DNA from: Bostrychus sinensis
Taxonomy: Eukaryota; Chordata; Actinopteri; Gobiiformes; Eleotridae
DNA length: 64,000 bases
Reading direction: 5' to 3'
Assembly: GCA_020698575.1 (NCBI GenBank)
Contig: CM036239.1
Span: 49,069,763-49,133,762, forward strand
Shown here: positions 23,601 through 31,344 of the stretch, in pieces
Position numbering within the stretch: the stretch's first letter is position 1
How the letters are laid out: each line of letters begins with the position of its first letter
The notes under the pieces: model-generated
Told to the model about the DNA's origin: nothing
What the model saw: only the letters and a program-made list of their open reading frames with translations
Database searches by the model: none
Position numbers and translations under genes: made by a program

Positions 23601-26336
23601 ATCCTGGATGATGGCCAGTTAGTTGTGATCTGTTTGCCACACTACCTATTGTGTCACAGATGTCTGGAGCCCATCCCAGCTGCTTGGGGCTTAAGGCAGT
23701 ACACCTTGAACAATTGCCAATTTATTGCAGGACTAACACAATTATTTACTCTCACATTCATTCACAGGGGGACATTTAGATTCACCAGTTCACCCACACG
23801 TGCATGTCTTTGGACAGAAGGAAGTGTGGCGGTACTCCTATCGTGAGTACCACCACACTCAGAACTGTTAGTCATGCACCCCACTCTAGCTTCTTTCTAT
23901 TAAAATGTACAGTCACTTCCTGCTTTTTAATGACCACTTTGCCTATGCCTAGACCTGCACTAAAGTTGACCTGACTGACCTTGATGATCAATTATGCATG
24001 TGACTCTAACTTAGGGCTGGTGTGGCTGTAAACGTTCATTTTCCCCGTGCTTTATCTGTAAACCGTGGAGCCAGTTGGACTGAGGCTGAAAAGACACAGT
24101 CAGTGATAAATGCCTCCTCACTGCTGCAGGAGATTTCTGTTGATTTAGCTGAAATACGACGGGAGTTTTCCACAGAGCAATGCAAGCACCCCTATTCAGT
24201 GACACTGTGATAATTTTATGAATACTGTGGTGTTTTCCTAGTAGAAAAATATGACTGGTGAATTTCTATCTATGAACAAAAACTCGGCAAGATAAGTATT
24301 GTTACTGCATTGTTACATCTTTAGAGCAGTGGCTCCCAACTTTTTTTTGTCATGCCTTGAGTACCACCTCACAAATACATGCTGATCATTTTTCAAAAGA
24401 TGGTAATATAAAACAGTGGTTCCCAACCTTTTTTGTCTTTGTGTACCCCCAGGTTTTTGTCCTGTTGTGAGTACCGCCACACTCATAAGTCTTCAATATT
24501 GTAATAAAAAGCCATCTTTGTTTATTAGTACAAAGACAATTTATACTAATTTTATTGTAAATGCTATTTCTCGTGAATTTTTCTGTGTAATTCAAATTCA
24601 AAATGAAATCTGTAACAATATGCTTGTATTTAAAATAAAAATAATAAATAAAAATAAAACATTTTAAACTCCCATTACATTTATTTTACTATATATCTTA
24701 ATGTTCAAAATTATCTTAGAACAATAAAATAAATAATAATCTTAACCTCATAACAAATTTACTATAAAATGTTTTAAAAAGATTGCAAATGTTTTTCATC
24801 TTAGAAATGCATTATCAAATAATTCTAAGTACCCCCTGAGTACCCCCAAAGTGCTCGCGTACCCCTAGGGGTCCCTGTACCCCTGTTTGGGAAACAATGA
24901 TATAAAACACTTTTTTGTATTATTTTAAAGCTAAGATGAAAAAAATAGTGGACTTGCCTTTCATATATATATATATATACTATTACATTTCCTTATTTTC
25001 TTATATTTTTTATGTTAAAAAAACAATAAATATAAAAGTAATCTTTAACTCCTAATAAATCAATACATTTACTACAAAGAAAAAAGGTTGTTTGAACTCC
25101 CCTTTGAACCTATTGAACCTAAATCTTATCATCTTTAGAAATAAATTATGGGTTAGTGCTTGTGTACCACTAGGGGTCCCCGTACCCCTGGTTGGGAAAC
25201 ACTGGCTTAGAGCATACAAAAACTGGATGAACTAATGATGAAGACAAAGTAAAATGCTAAATAAAAAAACAAAATTAAAAGCATAACAAAAAACATTTCT
25301 ACAACAGTGAAATTAAAAAGGTGTGGCACTATTTTTGAAGACTTCTCAGAAAACAGTATAATCCACATAGATTGTCCTTTAAATAAGAAATGTAGATAAA
25401 CTGTAAAAATGTGTTTAATAATAGATAAATAAATAAAGAGATACAATTTGTATTTATTTTTTTTCCACCACATGAATTATGTGGAGAAACAAACTGATTT
25501 TGATTCAACAATGCTAAATCCTGAGACCTGTATGACAACTCTATGGCAAAAGTGATGAATATATTCAGGATGAATATTGCTTATATGCAGAGGTGGGTAG
25601 TAATGAGTTACATTTGCTCTGTTACATTCACTTGAGTAACTTTTCAACTTTTACTTGAACTCATGTCCATATGTTACCTCTGTATGGTTTCCAAAGCTCT
25701 ATGTTGTAAAAATTTGAGCAGATTTGTGTAAATGTGTATTTCTTGTGCTTTATTTTGTTATTATATAAATATGTGTTTATTTGATTTTTTTTAAATGTAT
25801 TTATTTATTGTTCTATGGAAATACCTGAATTTACACATTATTTTATATGTTTTGTCTGTCTGATAACATCAATACTAAAATATAAATCAGACGTTATGTC
25901 CAAATAGTTACGCAGTACTTAAGTAGCTTTTTCACCATATAATTTTTCACTTGAGTAATTATTTGGATAACTACTTTTACTTCAGCATTATTTTGAAGTA
26001 ACAATACTTTTAGTTCAGTACAAATTTATAATATATAGTTTTCACTAAACAACACCAGTCATCATTACTGCAAAGCTATAGCAGTCAGAGTAATACTTGT
26101 ATGTCTCGGTACCATGCACTGTTTCCCTCACCTGCAGATCCAGAGGAGAGTCTGGTGGTGAAAGCATGCCGGGGGCTCCTCTGTGGTGTCCCGGGACTCA
26201 CCCTCACCTCATCCTGACAGTGGACACAGATGAGCTGGCTCTTCTCTGGGCTCTCCCCACTCTTCCTCCTCTGCTCTGCACCGGCCTGGATCTTCATGGC
26301 TGCACCGATGTGTCGAACCGCGTCGTGCTCCAGCAT
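5653..26336 (-). CDS. Candidate multi-exon gene, unknown product (5' part)
   Basis: Three minus-strand exons join in one frame. Exon 1 (26336-26132) begins with an ATG that has A at -3 and a stop codon two codons upstream; it encodes MLEHDAVRHIGAAMKIQ... and ends at a GTGAGG donor in phase 1. Exon 2 (21587-21513, 75 nt) follows a tttcag acceptor, encodes DRDPSSGSYNASTGTFYSC... and ends at GTGAGT in phase 1. Exon 3 (5871-5653, 219 nt) follows gatgcag, encodes FDLGGQVAIEFSHWN... and ends at GTATGT in phase 1. The product so far is about 165 residues, Ser/Thr/Pro-rich, with a CVHC pair and no domain I recognise. Further exons would lie left of the window. Phase agreement at both junctions supports a real gene; the 16-kb intron is packed with repeats. 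I do not know the function. Confidence 0.45.
5872..6518. other. No recognised gene (intron of minus-strand gene)
   Basis: AT-rich sequence without exon-like open frames or terminal repeats. Confidence 0.3.
6519..6790 (+). mobile_element. TTAA-flanked MITE, family A copy 1
   Basis: Flanked by ttaa at 6515-6518 and 6791-6794. Terminal sequences aggtactggaagca and, inverted from the right end, aaggttctataagca are related. The body (gattt/ctaatttaaacatgtttac, gactggacgatcggcaat) matches copies at 37708-37955 and 49851-50148. TTAA target duplications suggest mobilisation by a piggyBac- or Kolobok-type transposase. Confidence 0.6.
7282..8633 (+). mobile_element. hAT element, 1.35 kb, copy A
   Basis: Perfect 8-bp target duplication gtgcagcc at 7274-7281 and 8634-8641. 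Termini cagtggtgtact and (inverted) cagtggtatagtct pair. The interior carries several short open frames but no intact transposase. Near 8330-8415 lies a GC-rich module with two CCAAT boxes and a gggaggcggg GC box. A second copy in opposite orientation lies at 9622-10860. The element could be a non-autonomous derivative that kept the transposase promoter. Confidence 0.75.
8642..9254. other. Spacer between inverted hAT copies
   Basis: AT-rich, with repeat-like wording such as ggcactagggcccaggac and gggcccattctaaaaacctg that also recurs near 43.1 kb. No gene recognised. Confidence 0.3.
9255..9621 (+). promoter_or_regulatory. Promoter-like block with perfect CRE
   Basis: A perfect cAMP-response palindrome tgacgtca (9300-9307) sits about 12 bp after a TATA-like gtatttaagaa and is followed by GC-richer sequence with several short overlapping open frames. 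This layout resembles the 5' control region of a retroelement or of a small gene. No protein family is recognisable downstream because the inverted hAT copy starts at 9622. Confidence 0.3.
9622..10860 (-). mobile_element. hAT element copy B, inverted, one end lost
   Basis: Reverse complement of the first ~1.13 kb of copy A: the outer end cggtggtgtagtg (read on minus) matches the left terminus of A, and identity continues through the CCAAT/GC-box module until gactaactcg at 9622. The roughly 200 bp that should follow, including the second terminus, are missing. A and B therefore form inverted arms of about 1.1 kb around a 1.2-kb spacer. Confidence 0.7.
10861..11324. other. No recognised gene
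   Basis: AT-rich. tggcaacttctgcagcagag and caaaactttggaat are typical of decayed fish transposon flanks, but no ends can be defined. Confidence 0.25.
11325..11581 (-). repeat. tRNA-derived SINE
   Basis: Read on the minus strand the element begins ggggcgtcagtagctcagta, an A-box-like tRNA head, followed by a B-box-like ggcagtttgatcccc and a conserved body (gtgtccttcagcaagac). The same head occurs on the plus strand at 61724. Part of the body (gcagctgccctggg) recurs at 17870-18060. Confidence 0.6.
11582..12022. other. No recognised gene
   Basis: AT-rich, with a short open frame at 11832-12026 that has no recognisable motif. Confidence 0.3.
12023..12730. mobile_element. Unclassified DNA transposon with perfect 29-bp TIRs
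   Basis: Positions 12023-12051 and 12702-12730 are exact reverse complements over 29 bp (gtaacgtatgtgtgtcctga...). Within each TIR, gtgtcc-tgagtc-ggacac is itself a small hairpin, and a third copy of cctgagtcggacac lies internally near 12263. The 708-bp interior has no long open frame. No clear target duplication is visible outside the repeats, so the superfamily is unknown. Confidence 0.65.
12731..13550. other. Repeat-rich, no gene recognised
   Basis: Contains the segment ttcattcacgttcacgtttg ... agcataatacagccccttta ending near 13308, a relic of the TTAA MITE family B seen at 14114, 16519 and 18844. Nothing coding is supported. Confidence 0.4.
13551..14109. other. Open frames of unknown meaning
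   Basis: Two overlapping minus-strand open frames of 60-108 codons (13551-13877) have no recognisable motif or splice context. Treated as non-coding. Confidence 0.25.
14114..14576 (+). mobile_element. TTAA-flanked MITE, family B copy
   Basis: Bounded by ttaa at 14110-14113 and 14577-14580, beginning aggtcccctatttcgc. The body (ttgtattttgttttactcac, agtaatcctgtatgc, gagctgaaaac) is shared with 16519-16989 (inverted), 18844-19441 and the relic near 36500-36905. Confidence 0.5.
14835..15820. mobile_element. Non-autonomous hAT element, 986 bp
   Basis: Perfect 8-bp target duplication gcggtgtc at 14827-14834 and 15821-15828. The ends caggcacgcgcaaag and (inverted) caggcacgtgcagag pair. Subterminal gagcacctgcccc occurs in the same orientation near both ends. 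A T-run of 26 or more lies at 14924-14949. No transposase frame remains. Confidence 0.8.
15829..16514. other. Repeat-like GC-richer block with (GTTT)n
   Basis: The C/T-rich 15830-16070 block has open frames on both strands without a recognisable family. A (GTTT)n microsatellite of about ten units sits at 16287-16326. The block is interrupted on both sides by mobile elements, so it may be the remains of an older repeat. Confidence 0.4.
16519..16989 (-). mobile_element. TTAA-flanked MITE, family B copy
   Basis: Flanked by ttaa at 16515-16518 and 16990-16993. Ends agttcccatattatgc and (inverted) aggtctcatattatgc are near-perfect TIRs of 16 bp. The copy lies opposite in orientation to the one at 14114. 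Confidence 0.65.
16994..17869. other. No gene recognised
   Basis: Contains a 144-codon minus-strand open frame (17572-17138) and overlapping plus-strand frames. None shows a family motif, a splice context or a sensible start. Treated as chance or repeat-derived. Confidence 0.3.
17870..18060 (-). repeat. SINE-related fragment
   Basis: tctgtagctgcagctgccct and gatagcgatgtggcagccat correspond to the body of the SINE at 11325-11581. Both its tRNA head and its tail are missing. Confidence 0.4.
18061..18839. other. No gene recognised
   Basis: AT-rich. An imperfect inverted stretch agcttaaagt/aagctaatgctaaagctta lies near 18390-18435. The 73-codon plus-strand frame at 18160-18381 has no recognisable motif. 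Confidence 0.3.
18844..19441 (+). mobile_element. TTAA-flanked MITE, family B copy
   Basis: Flanked by ttaa at 18840-18843 and 19442-19445. The right end gcataatatgggccc matches the family TIR and the left end has decayed. Internal ttgtttcattcacgcatg and gagtaatcctc match the other copies. Confidence 0.5.
19697..21035. mobile_element. hAT element, 1.34 kb
   Basis: Perfect 8-bp target duplication ccaggcac at 19689-19696 and 21036-21043. Ends cagtgttaattttgacaac and (inverted) cagtgttaattttgttgac pair. Subterminal T-rich agtcttt/tagttttagt repeats lie at both sides. A further insertion-like block lies inside at about 19851-20338. Confidence 0.8.
19851..20338 (-). mobile_element. Possible solo LTR nested in the hAT
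   Basis: A block starting tgttacaaccctggctctag and ending near cacatttcacaaca differs from the surrounding T-rich hAT body. On the minus strand it has an aataaag signal, as LTRs do. No coding region or clear target duplication is visible, so this is tentative. Confidence 0.3.
21126..21512. other. No gene recognised
   Basis: AT-rich with an A16 run near 21484-21499, just after the donor of the 21.5-kb exon on the minus strand. Confidence 0.3.
21735..22310 (+). pseudogene. LINE 3' end (reverse transcriptase C-terminus), split by a SINE
   Basis: Codons around 21750-21925 read KVYMAVVRAVVLYGF, EVAEMKLL and ...KVRGARLIWPGHI, and those around 22200-22290 read VVKEDMKLVGVREWMQRTR. These are the conserved C-terminal words of LINE polymerases (VYKTVVRPALLYGAE...., RLxWYGHVxR, KxDMxxxGxREED). 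The two parts are separated by the SINE at 21945-22175, and the frames are broken. A related fragment on the minus strand lies at 58470-58720. Confidence 0.6.
21945..22175 (-). repeat. tRNA-derived SINE inserted in the LINE tail
   Basis: On the minus strand it starts ggcagcatggtgaaaaagag (degenerate A box), has a B-box-like caggttcaaatccca and continues gtgtggagtttgcatgttct, a sequence common in teleost genomes. The head resembles that of the SINE at 19521. Confidence 0.6.
22311..23119. other. No gene recognised
   Basis: AT-rich. gatggtagtgcactcgcctc ... gatcaatccttgc near 22530-22580 looks like the worn head of another tRNA-type SINE. Confidence 0.3.
23120..23540 (+). repeat. Worn Rex3-like pieces around a 21-bp minisatellite
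   Basis: gatgtccagacttccctctc (about 23127) is the signature of the Rex3 3' region in minus orientation, while near 23496 GRSPRGRPK is encoded on the plus strand, resembling the LINE word GRRPRGRPRTRW. Between them (about 23233-23463) lie eleven units of 21 bp with the pattern tagtttct-aggatctcaca. The array stays open in one frame and encodes heptads such as NSFSGSH and NSFLRSC. Confidence 0.55.
23565..23850 (+). repeat. Common teleost dispersed repeat
   Basis: The words ggagcccatcccagctgctt, ggcagtacacctt, cattcattcaca, gcatgtctttggac follow one another as in a widely spread fish repeat. Truncated and diverged. Confidence 0.5.
23851..24326. other. No gene recognised
   Basis: Overlapping open frames at 24011-24210 on both strands (plus frame ...SWTEAEKTQSVINAS) have no recognisable family. 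Confidence 0.25.
24327..25204. mobile_element. hAT (Charlie-like) element hosting a second hAT
   Basis: Ends cagtggctcccaac and (inverted) cagtgtttcccaacc. The flanks ctttagag and gcttagag agree at 6 of 8 bases. It is interrupted by the related element at 24414-24899, so its own length is about 380 bp. gtgtaccactaggggtcccc near the right end is shared with the inner element and with a solo end at 38285. Confidence 0.65.
24414..24899. mobile_element. hAT element nested in a relative
   Basis: Perfect 8-bp target duplication atataaaa at 24406-24413 and 24900-24907. Ends cagtggttcccaacc and (inverted) cattgtttcccaaacag pair. It lies in the left part of the element at 24327-25204 and so is the younger of the two. 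Confidence 0.8.
25205..26085. repeat. Decayed MITE-like T-rich repeat
   Basis: From about 25590 the text gaggtgggtagtaatgagtt, cacttgagtaac, acttgaactc and later cacttgagtaattattt, ttttacttcagcatta belongs to a dispersed fish repeat made of acttgagtaa words. Other pieces lie at 39258-39620 and 42950-43050. No gene is seen at 25205-25590. Confidence 0.4.
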
Positions 26337-26369
26337 CCTTCACTGCACTCACCGCTCTCTCAGTGCAGA

Positions 26370-26390
26370 GACAGAGCTTATACCTCTGCT
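26370..26390 (-). promoter_or_regulatory. Possible TATA box of the minus-strand gene
   Basis: Read on the minus strand, ggtataagctc lies about 40 bp upstream of the candidate start codon at 26336. The spacing fits a TATA box with a very short 5' leader. Motif evidence only. Confidence 0.25.
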
Positions 26391-28399
26391 ATACCAACAG
26401 CACTGGGCTCAAACTCCACCCACTCAGCGTCATTCTCGTCTGGTGTCTAAATGCTTTAATGTCAACGTTTTTTAATGCTGCTATGATACTTTGAATAGAG
26501 GTCTGACATATAGTAATACATTATGCACTAGGCACACTATGTAAAGCGTTATAGCATACAGATGAAAAATAGAGCACTCTTTGTATTTGGATAGTTTGGT
26601 TAAAATAGTATCTCACATAACACATAATACATACTCGAGTGTACGATTACTGTTGGAATTGCTCCATCTTATTCCTCTGTCTCTCCCTTAACGTCCTGTC
26701 TGACTAATACAGGGAAAATACTGACAAATAGCACTGTAAAACTATTTGTTGTTGTTTCTTTTATTGCCCAGAGTGGATAAACTGAGCATTGCTAAAGAGA
26801 AGAACATTTATATTTAGAGCATTTACCAATCTAAATTGATCATGTTTCAAATTACTTAATGTGAAATCAGAGCCAGATCTAACCTTTCTGAGGCCAAAGC
26901 AAAATCTGGCTCAGGGGCCCTACTACCAGCTGTGTTTGTCTGTCTTTGCCGGTGATAATATACTGAAATATCCATGCTAGCTTTTACTTAATTGGATGAA
27001 TAACCTTTGAATTAATTGTTTATTTTTTACTGAAGCGCTCACCCTGCCTGACCTTGTTATTAAACGTGTTTATAGCAAATATTTCATTGATTACATCAAT
27101 ATAGGCTTCAGTTCATTTAAGCCAATGCCATTTAAGAATATTTTACCCACTGTTTTACAGAACCACCACTTTTTCTAAATTAGTTCCTGGTATTTTATAG
27201 ATGTAGTGTAATGCAGTATTTTACAATTGTACTGCAATGTAATGCTCTAGGCTTCAAATAAACATATTTTTGTCTTCTATATCCCATTTAACAGATATGT
27301 GTTGTACCAGGACCATTTAAATATAATTTGATGGTGATTGCCTTCAAACAGCACGTCAACACTCACAGAGCTGAAATTACATTTAGTAACTATTATGCAC
27401 ATTTCATGTAGCCTCTGCGTCTGCAGGGATAAACAGCACCTGGTGACAAATACAATCAAGACTTTGTTTATTTTTATTGATGAAACTACTGTCCAGATCT
27501 CTCCTTATGCTTAGTCTTATGCTTGGACAGAGTGAGAAGTTAGTTAAAATCAGTTTCGGCTCAAGGTATCCCTGAGTTTTCTCCTCTATTTAGCACATAT
27601 ACAGCAGTCAAGACTTGAGAAAGACGTGGGGCGAAAGAGAGAGGAGAGGAAAGGACGCAGCGGCGGTGCTATAAAACAATGTATTTTTTTGAAACATGAA
27701 CAATAGAAGAGTTAAACCAGAGTTTTACCCCACATGCATGTGAACCACTGGTGATTTGACCAATGGTTTGGCACTATCTACATCGTTTTGCTGTTACCAA
27801 TTGTTTTGCTGTTATCAATGTAAACAACCTGGCTTAACACAGACAGGATACTTTTTGTGCTGGTGGGGTATCCAATTACCTCCAGGAATTCATCTATCTG
27901 TCCTTTGCTAATTCTATTGTGTAACAAACCATCTGGCAAGTCCAGTTAATTTCCTTTGTGTTTGCTCATAGACTACAGCCTGTCCCTCCAGGTGAGGAGT
28001 GTCGAGTATGGAAATGAACTATACAGTTGGCTTTAAAATCTACACCCCACAGAACTCCCTTTCAGACACCTTCTTTCCTTCAGGTGTTAACCTAATGTCA
28101 GATGCTCTTGTGAACACAACCCTCTCCATTTTTCCAGGCTTGGGACCAGCACATGTTGTGGCTGGCACTTTTAATGTGCTGTGGGGAAATCCAACCTTTG
28201 CCTGCACCAAAGGAGGGGGGAGGCAAATCCATTCACTAGCACTTAGATATATGATGCAGGGTTTTCAGTTTATATGTGGGTAAAATAACACTGTGCTGCT
28301 GTTGAGTTGGTGTAAACTGGGTGTTAGACAAGTGTCCCTAAAATGTAGTATTCATTTTTTTATGTGAGTGACAGTGATTAGTCAGTGCAGTCCCTATGA
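26391..28399. other. Long stretch without recognised gene
   Basis: AT-rich. At 26875-26935 a gaggccaaagcaaaatctgg ... ggggccctac segment resembles a transposon end. A plus-strand open frame at 27999-28283 (94 codons) has no known motif or splice context. Confidence 0.3.
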
Positions 28400-30084
28400 C
28401 AGGAGTCGGCAACTTTGATTGAAGCTGGGCCTAACTAACTAAAGCCCACCAGGTAGCGGGCCACATGAATAGACATACAGTTCTGGGTCATGGTTCCTAG
28501 GCAGCTCTATAGGAACACATTATATTAGCATATTCAGTTATGTAAACAAAATATATAGATCAATAAATAAAAATATCAAATGTAGAGCAGTAGTTTGTGT
28601 AAAGCTGTGAGGAGGATCAAAACACAATTGGGACCCAATCAGCTGTCAGTGCACATGTGGACAGGACACCATTTCCCATCATGCATTAAGTGTAGTCCAT
28701 GCAGACGTTGCATGGTGGAGAGCAACTGCCTTGCTCTCACGAGATTCCCGTTACCGGCCACAGGCTACGTCAGAGCGAGTCCGTGGCAGTAGGCTCGTTC
28801 GAGATGAACTGTGCCTCACCTGGATTGTGAACAAGAGTGCACGCCAGCAACAGGAGGAGGGGAAATACGCCTGTACTGAAGTTGGACAGTTTGTGGCTCA
28901 GATCACGCACCATCACGCCCAAAATCCACTTCTCACGTGTGTTGGATATGATTTTGAAAATAAATGCATTAAACTGAATTGTAAGAACTTTTCTGTCCCG
29001 TGCTTGACCACAGTCTGTGCATTAATGAGGCGCTCCTCAGGAGCTCACAACAGGAGGCACATTCAGCAGAGGTTCTTAGCTTTTATGTCTAAGTTTACAA
29101 ATTATAAATGTTAAACAGCCTTCTATAACAGCAGATATTGTGCACAATCTTTTTAATAATATTGTACTTCACACTGAGCAGCAGGGCACAAAGTTTATCC
29201 AGGTCAAAACTGTAACTTGAGTGTATTTTAAAAAAAAAAGAGGCAAGGGAAGAGGAGAAGAGGGCAGTGAAGTGTCGTGCGCTACGTTTCTGATCAGCAC
29301 TAAACTCAGATCCAGTCACCTGTCCGTTCACCGCTGACAGGTGGGCGCTTTCCCATCATGCACTGAGCCAAGCAGCCTCCGCAGTTGCTCCTGATGAATT
29401 GTGGCGGCTCAGACGCTGGTCTCGTTTGGATCTCACGAGCTTTTGGTGACCGTTGCACTTGTGGCATCAGAGTAAGTCGGGAACAAGTTGGACACAAATC
29501 TAACCGGCATGCACTGTGCACCAATCGACGGTGACACATGATAGAACGCTTGCACCCATGACTCAGAACTGTATGCCTGTGAATAGGCCAAGGTCTTACA
29601 GCACTATAATTCAATATTAGCCTTGTGGCGTATGTTGTACATACTCAAATACCAAATGAGGCGTGGTAAAGTCTTTAAAAGGAAGTTTGTTTTCACTTAC
29701 AAGCAATCTCATGACATAAACAGGGTTGTTGGTTAATGTTAAATATGGTTATCTGAAAATAATGTTAATTCCAAAAAGAATAATTAAAAGCATGCCTAAT
29801 ATTTGTTAACTTATACTTTAGAAATCACAAAGGTAAGCAACACTAAATCAATCAAATCTTTTCTCTCGATTGAGGGCAACTAAAACCATGCCACCATGAA
29901 AAAGATTTGTATTCTTGCAAATGTTGTCTTGCAGCAGCCTTTCTTAACACAGAATCCACAAAACCAAAGCTTAACAAGTAATAGCAATTACCAAAAGTGG
30001 AAGTCAACTGAAACATTGATGCGGGCCAAATTAATCTGGCGGCGGGCCAGATTTGGCCTGCGGGCCATGGGTTGCCAACCCCTG
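28400..30084. mobile_element. hAT element, 1.7 kb
   Basis: Ends caggagtcggcaactttga and (inverted) caggggttggcaacccatgg are typical hAT termini. The flanks ccctatga and ctctatgt agree at 6 of 8. Subterminal agcgggccacatg and gcgggccagatttggcctgc are related. The interior has short open frames only, with catttcccatcatgca repeated near 28672 and 29349. No intact transposase. Confidence 0.65.
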
Positions 30085-30191
30085 CTCTATGTCTTGAATC
30101 ATAATCACCTCAGCCAATCATTGTTTAGCTGCCAACATTTAAAGAATCTTCTCTGCAGTGTTACCCAGCTATTCAGCTGCTGGCTGAACCT

Positions 30192-30520
30192 CCACCCCAT
30201 CACCATCTCAGCTGTAGAACATCCCTCCTCCACCCATCACCATCTCAGCTGTAGAACATCCCTCCTCCACCCCATCACCATCTCAGCTGTAGAACATCCC
30301 TCCTCCACCCCATCACCACCTCAGCACCAGAACATCCCTCCTCCACCCCATCACCATCTCAGCACCAGAACATCCCTCCTCCACCCCATCACCATCTCAG
30401 CACCAGAACATCCCTCCTCCACCCCATCACCATCTCAGCTATAGAACATCCCTCCTCCACCCCATCACCCTCTCAGTAGCAAAACCATCTCAGCAGCAAA
30501 ACACCCTTCCCCCACCCCAT
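30192..30520 (+). repeat. 38-bp minisatellite, about 8 units
   Basis: The unit catcaccatctcagc-gtagaacatccctcctccaccc repeats with two main variants (gctgtag and gcaccag). The last units are degenerate. The period of 38 bp is not a multiple of three, yet the first part is open in one frame by chance. Confidence 0.85.
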
Positions 30521-31344
30521 CACAATAGGTTATATTGTTTTTGAATAACATGATGGGAAATATTCAGTAGCCTTTGTTTGGCTGCCAGTCCTTACCACTC
30601 TCCACATTCTGCTCTCAGTCTATTTACTCTCATTCTTGTAAGCTCTTCTCCTGGTATGACTGTTACTGTAAAGCCCCATATAATAGTGCACTCAAAGTGT
30701 AGCTGTGTTACCATAGAGACTCGTGTAGTGACTCTAATAGTGCACTAAAAGTGTAGTTGCTCTGACTCAGATCTAGCCAGTTCTGTAAGATTTGCGTCAA
30801 GTCCCGCATGAATTCCCGCCCACTGCAGATCTCTCACACTTCCTCTCATCATCGTCTATAGGTTCCAGAGAAGAATATTTATTGGTGCAGTAAAAACTAA
30901 CGGGGATTCTGAATAAAGAATAAAGACCAAAAATTATACGCTGCTTTTCTTCACAAAGAATCTCTACTGCTGAGTCTAGGAGCCAAAGTTCCTATTTTAA
31001 TGCATATTATTTGTCTTCATAGGTTAAATTTCTTTTGAGTGTGTAACATTTGGTAAAAACATGCCTAGTCAAGCCTCTACCAAAAATAAAAAGTGTGCAT
31101 GACGGCTGTCGTTGCTGATTGCCCATAATAACAACTTTCACTATATCACTCTATCATGCATGTAGCAATGTTTGCAGTTAAAGAAAGTTCACTAAACAGG
31201 TGCAGACTTACATATTTGCCTCATTATTGGGTCAGTTCCAGCTTCTTGTTGGTAGCATGGCCAGTTGCCCGGTATGCCACACTTGCTACCTGCTAACATG
31301 TTGTCTTTTAACCTCATCTGGAAAATTATTGTATATGTGAAAAC
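30521..31344. other. No gene recognised
   Basis: Contains two near-identical phrases tagtgcactcaaagtgtagctg and tagtgcactaaaagtgtagttg (30682, 30739), a small local duplication. Otherwise nothing. Confidence 0.3.

Noticed and set aside
27999..28283. 94-codon open frame as a possible gene
   Set aside because: No recognisable motif, no convincing acceptor or donor, and no matching partner exon.
29896..30444. 182-codon plus-strand open frame
   Set aside because: Runs from the hAT right end into the 38-bp minisatellite; the period is not a multiple of three, so the open frame is accidental.
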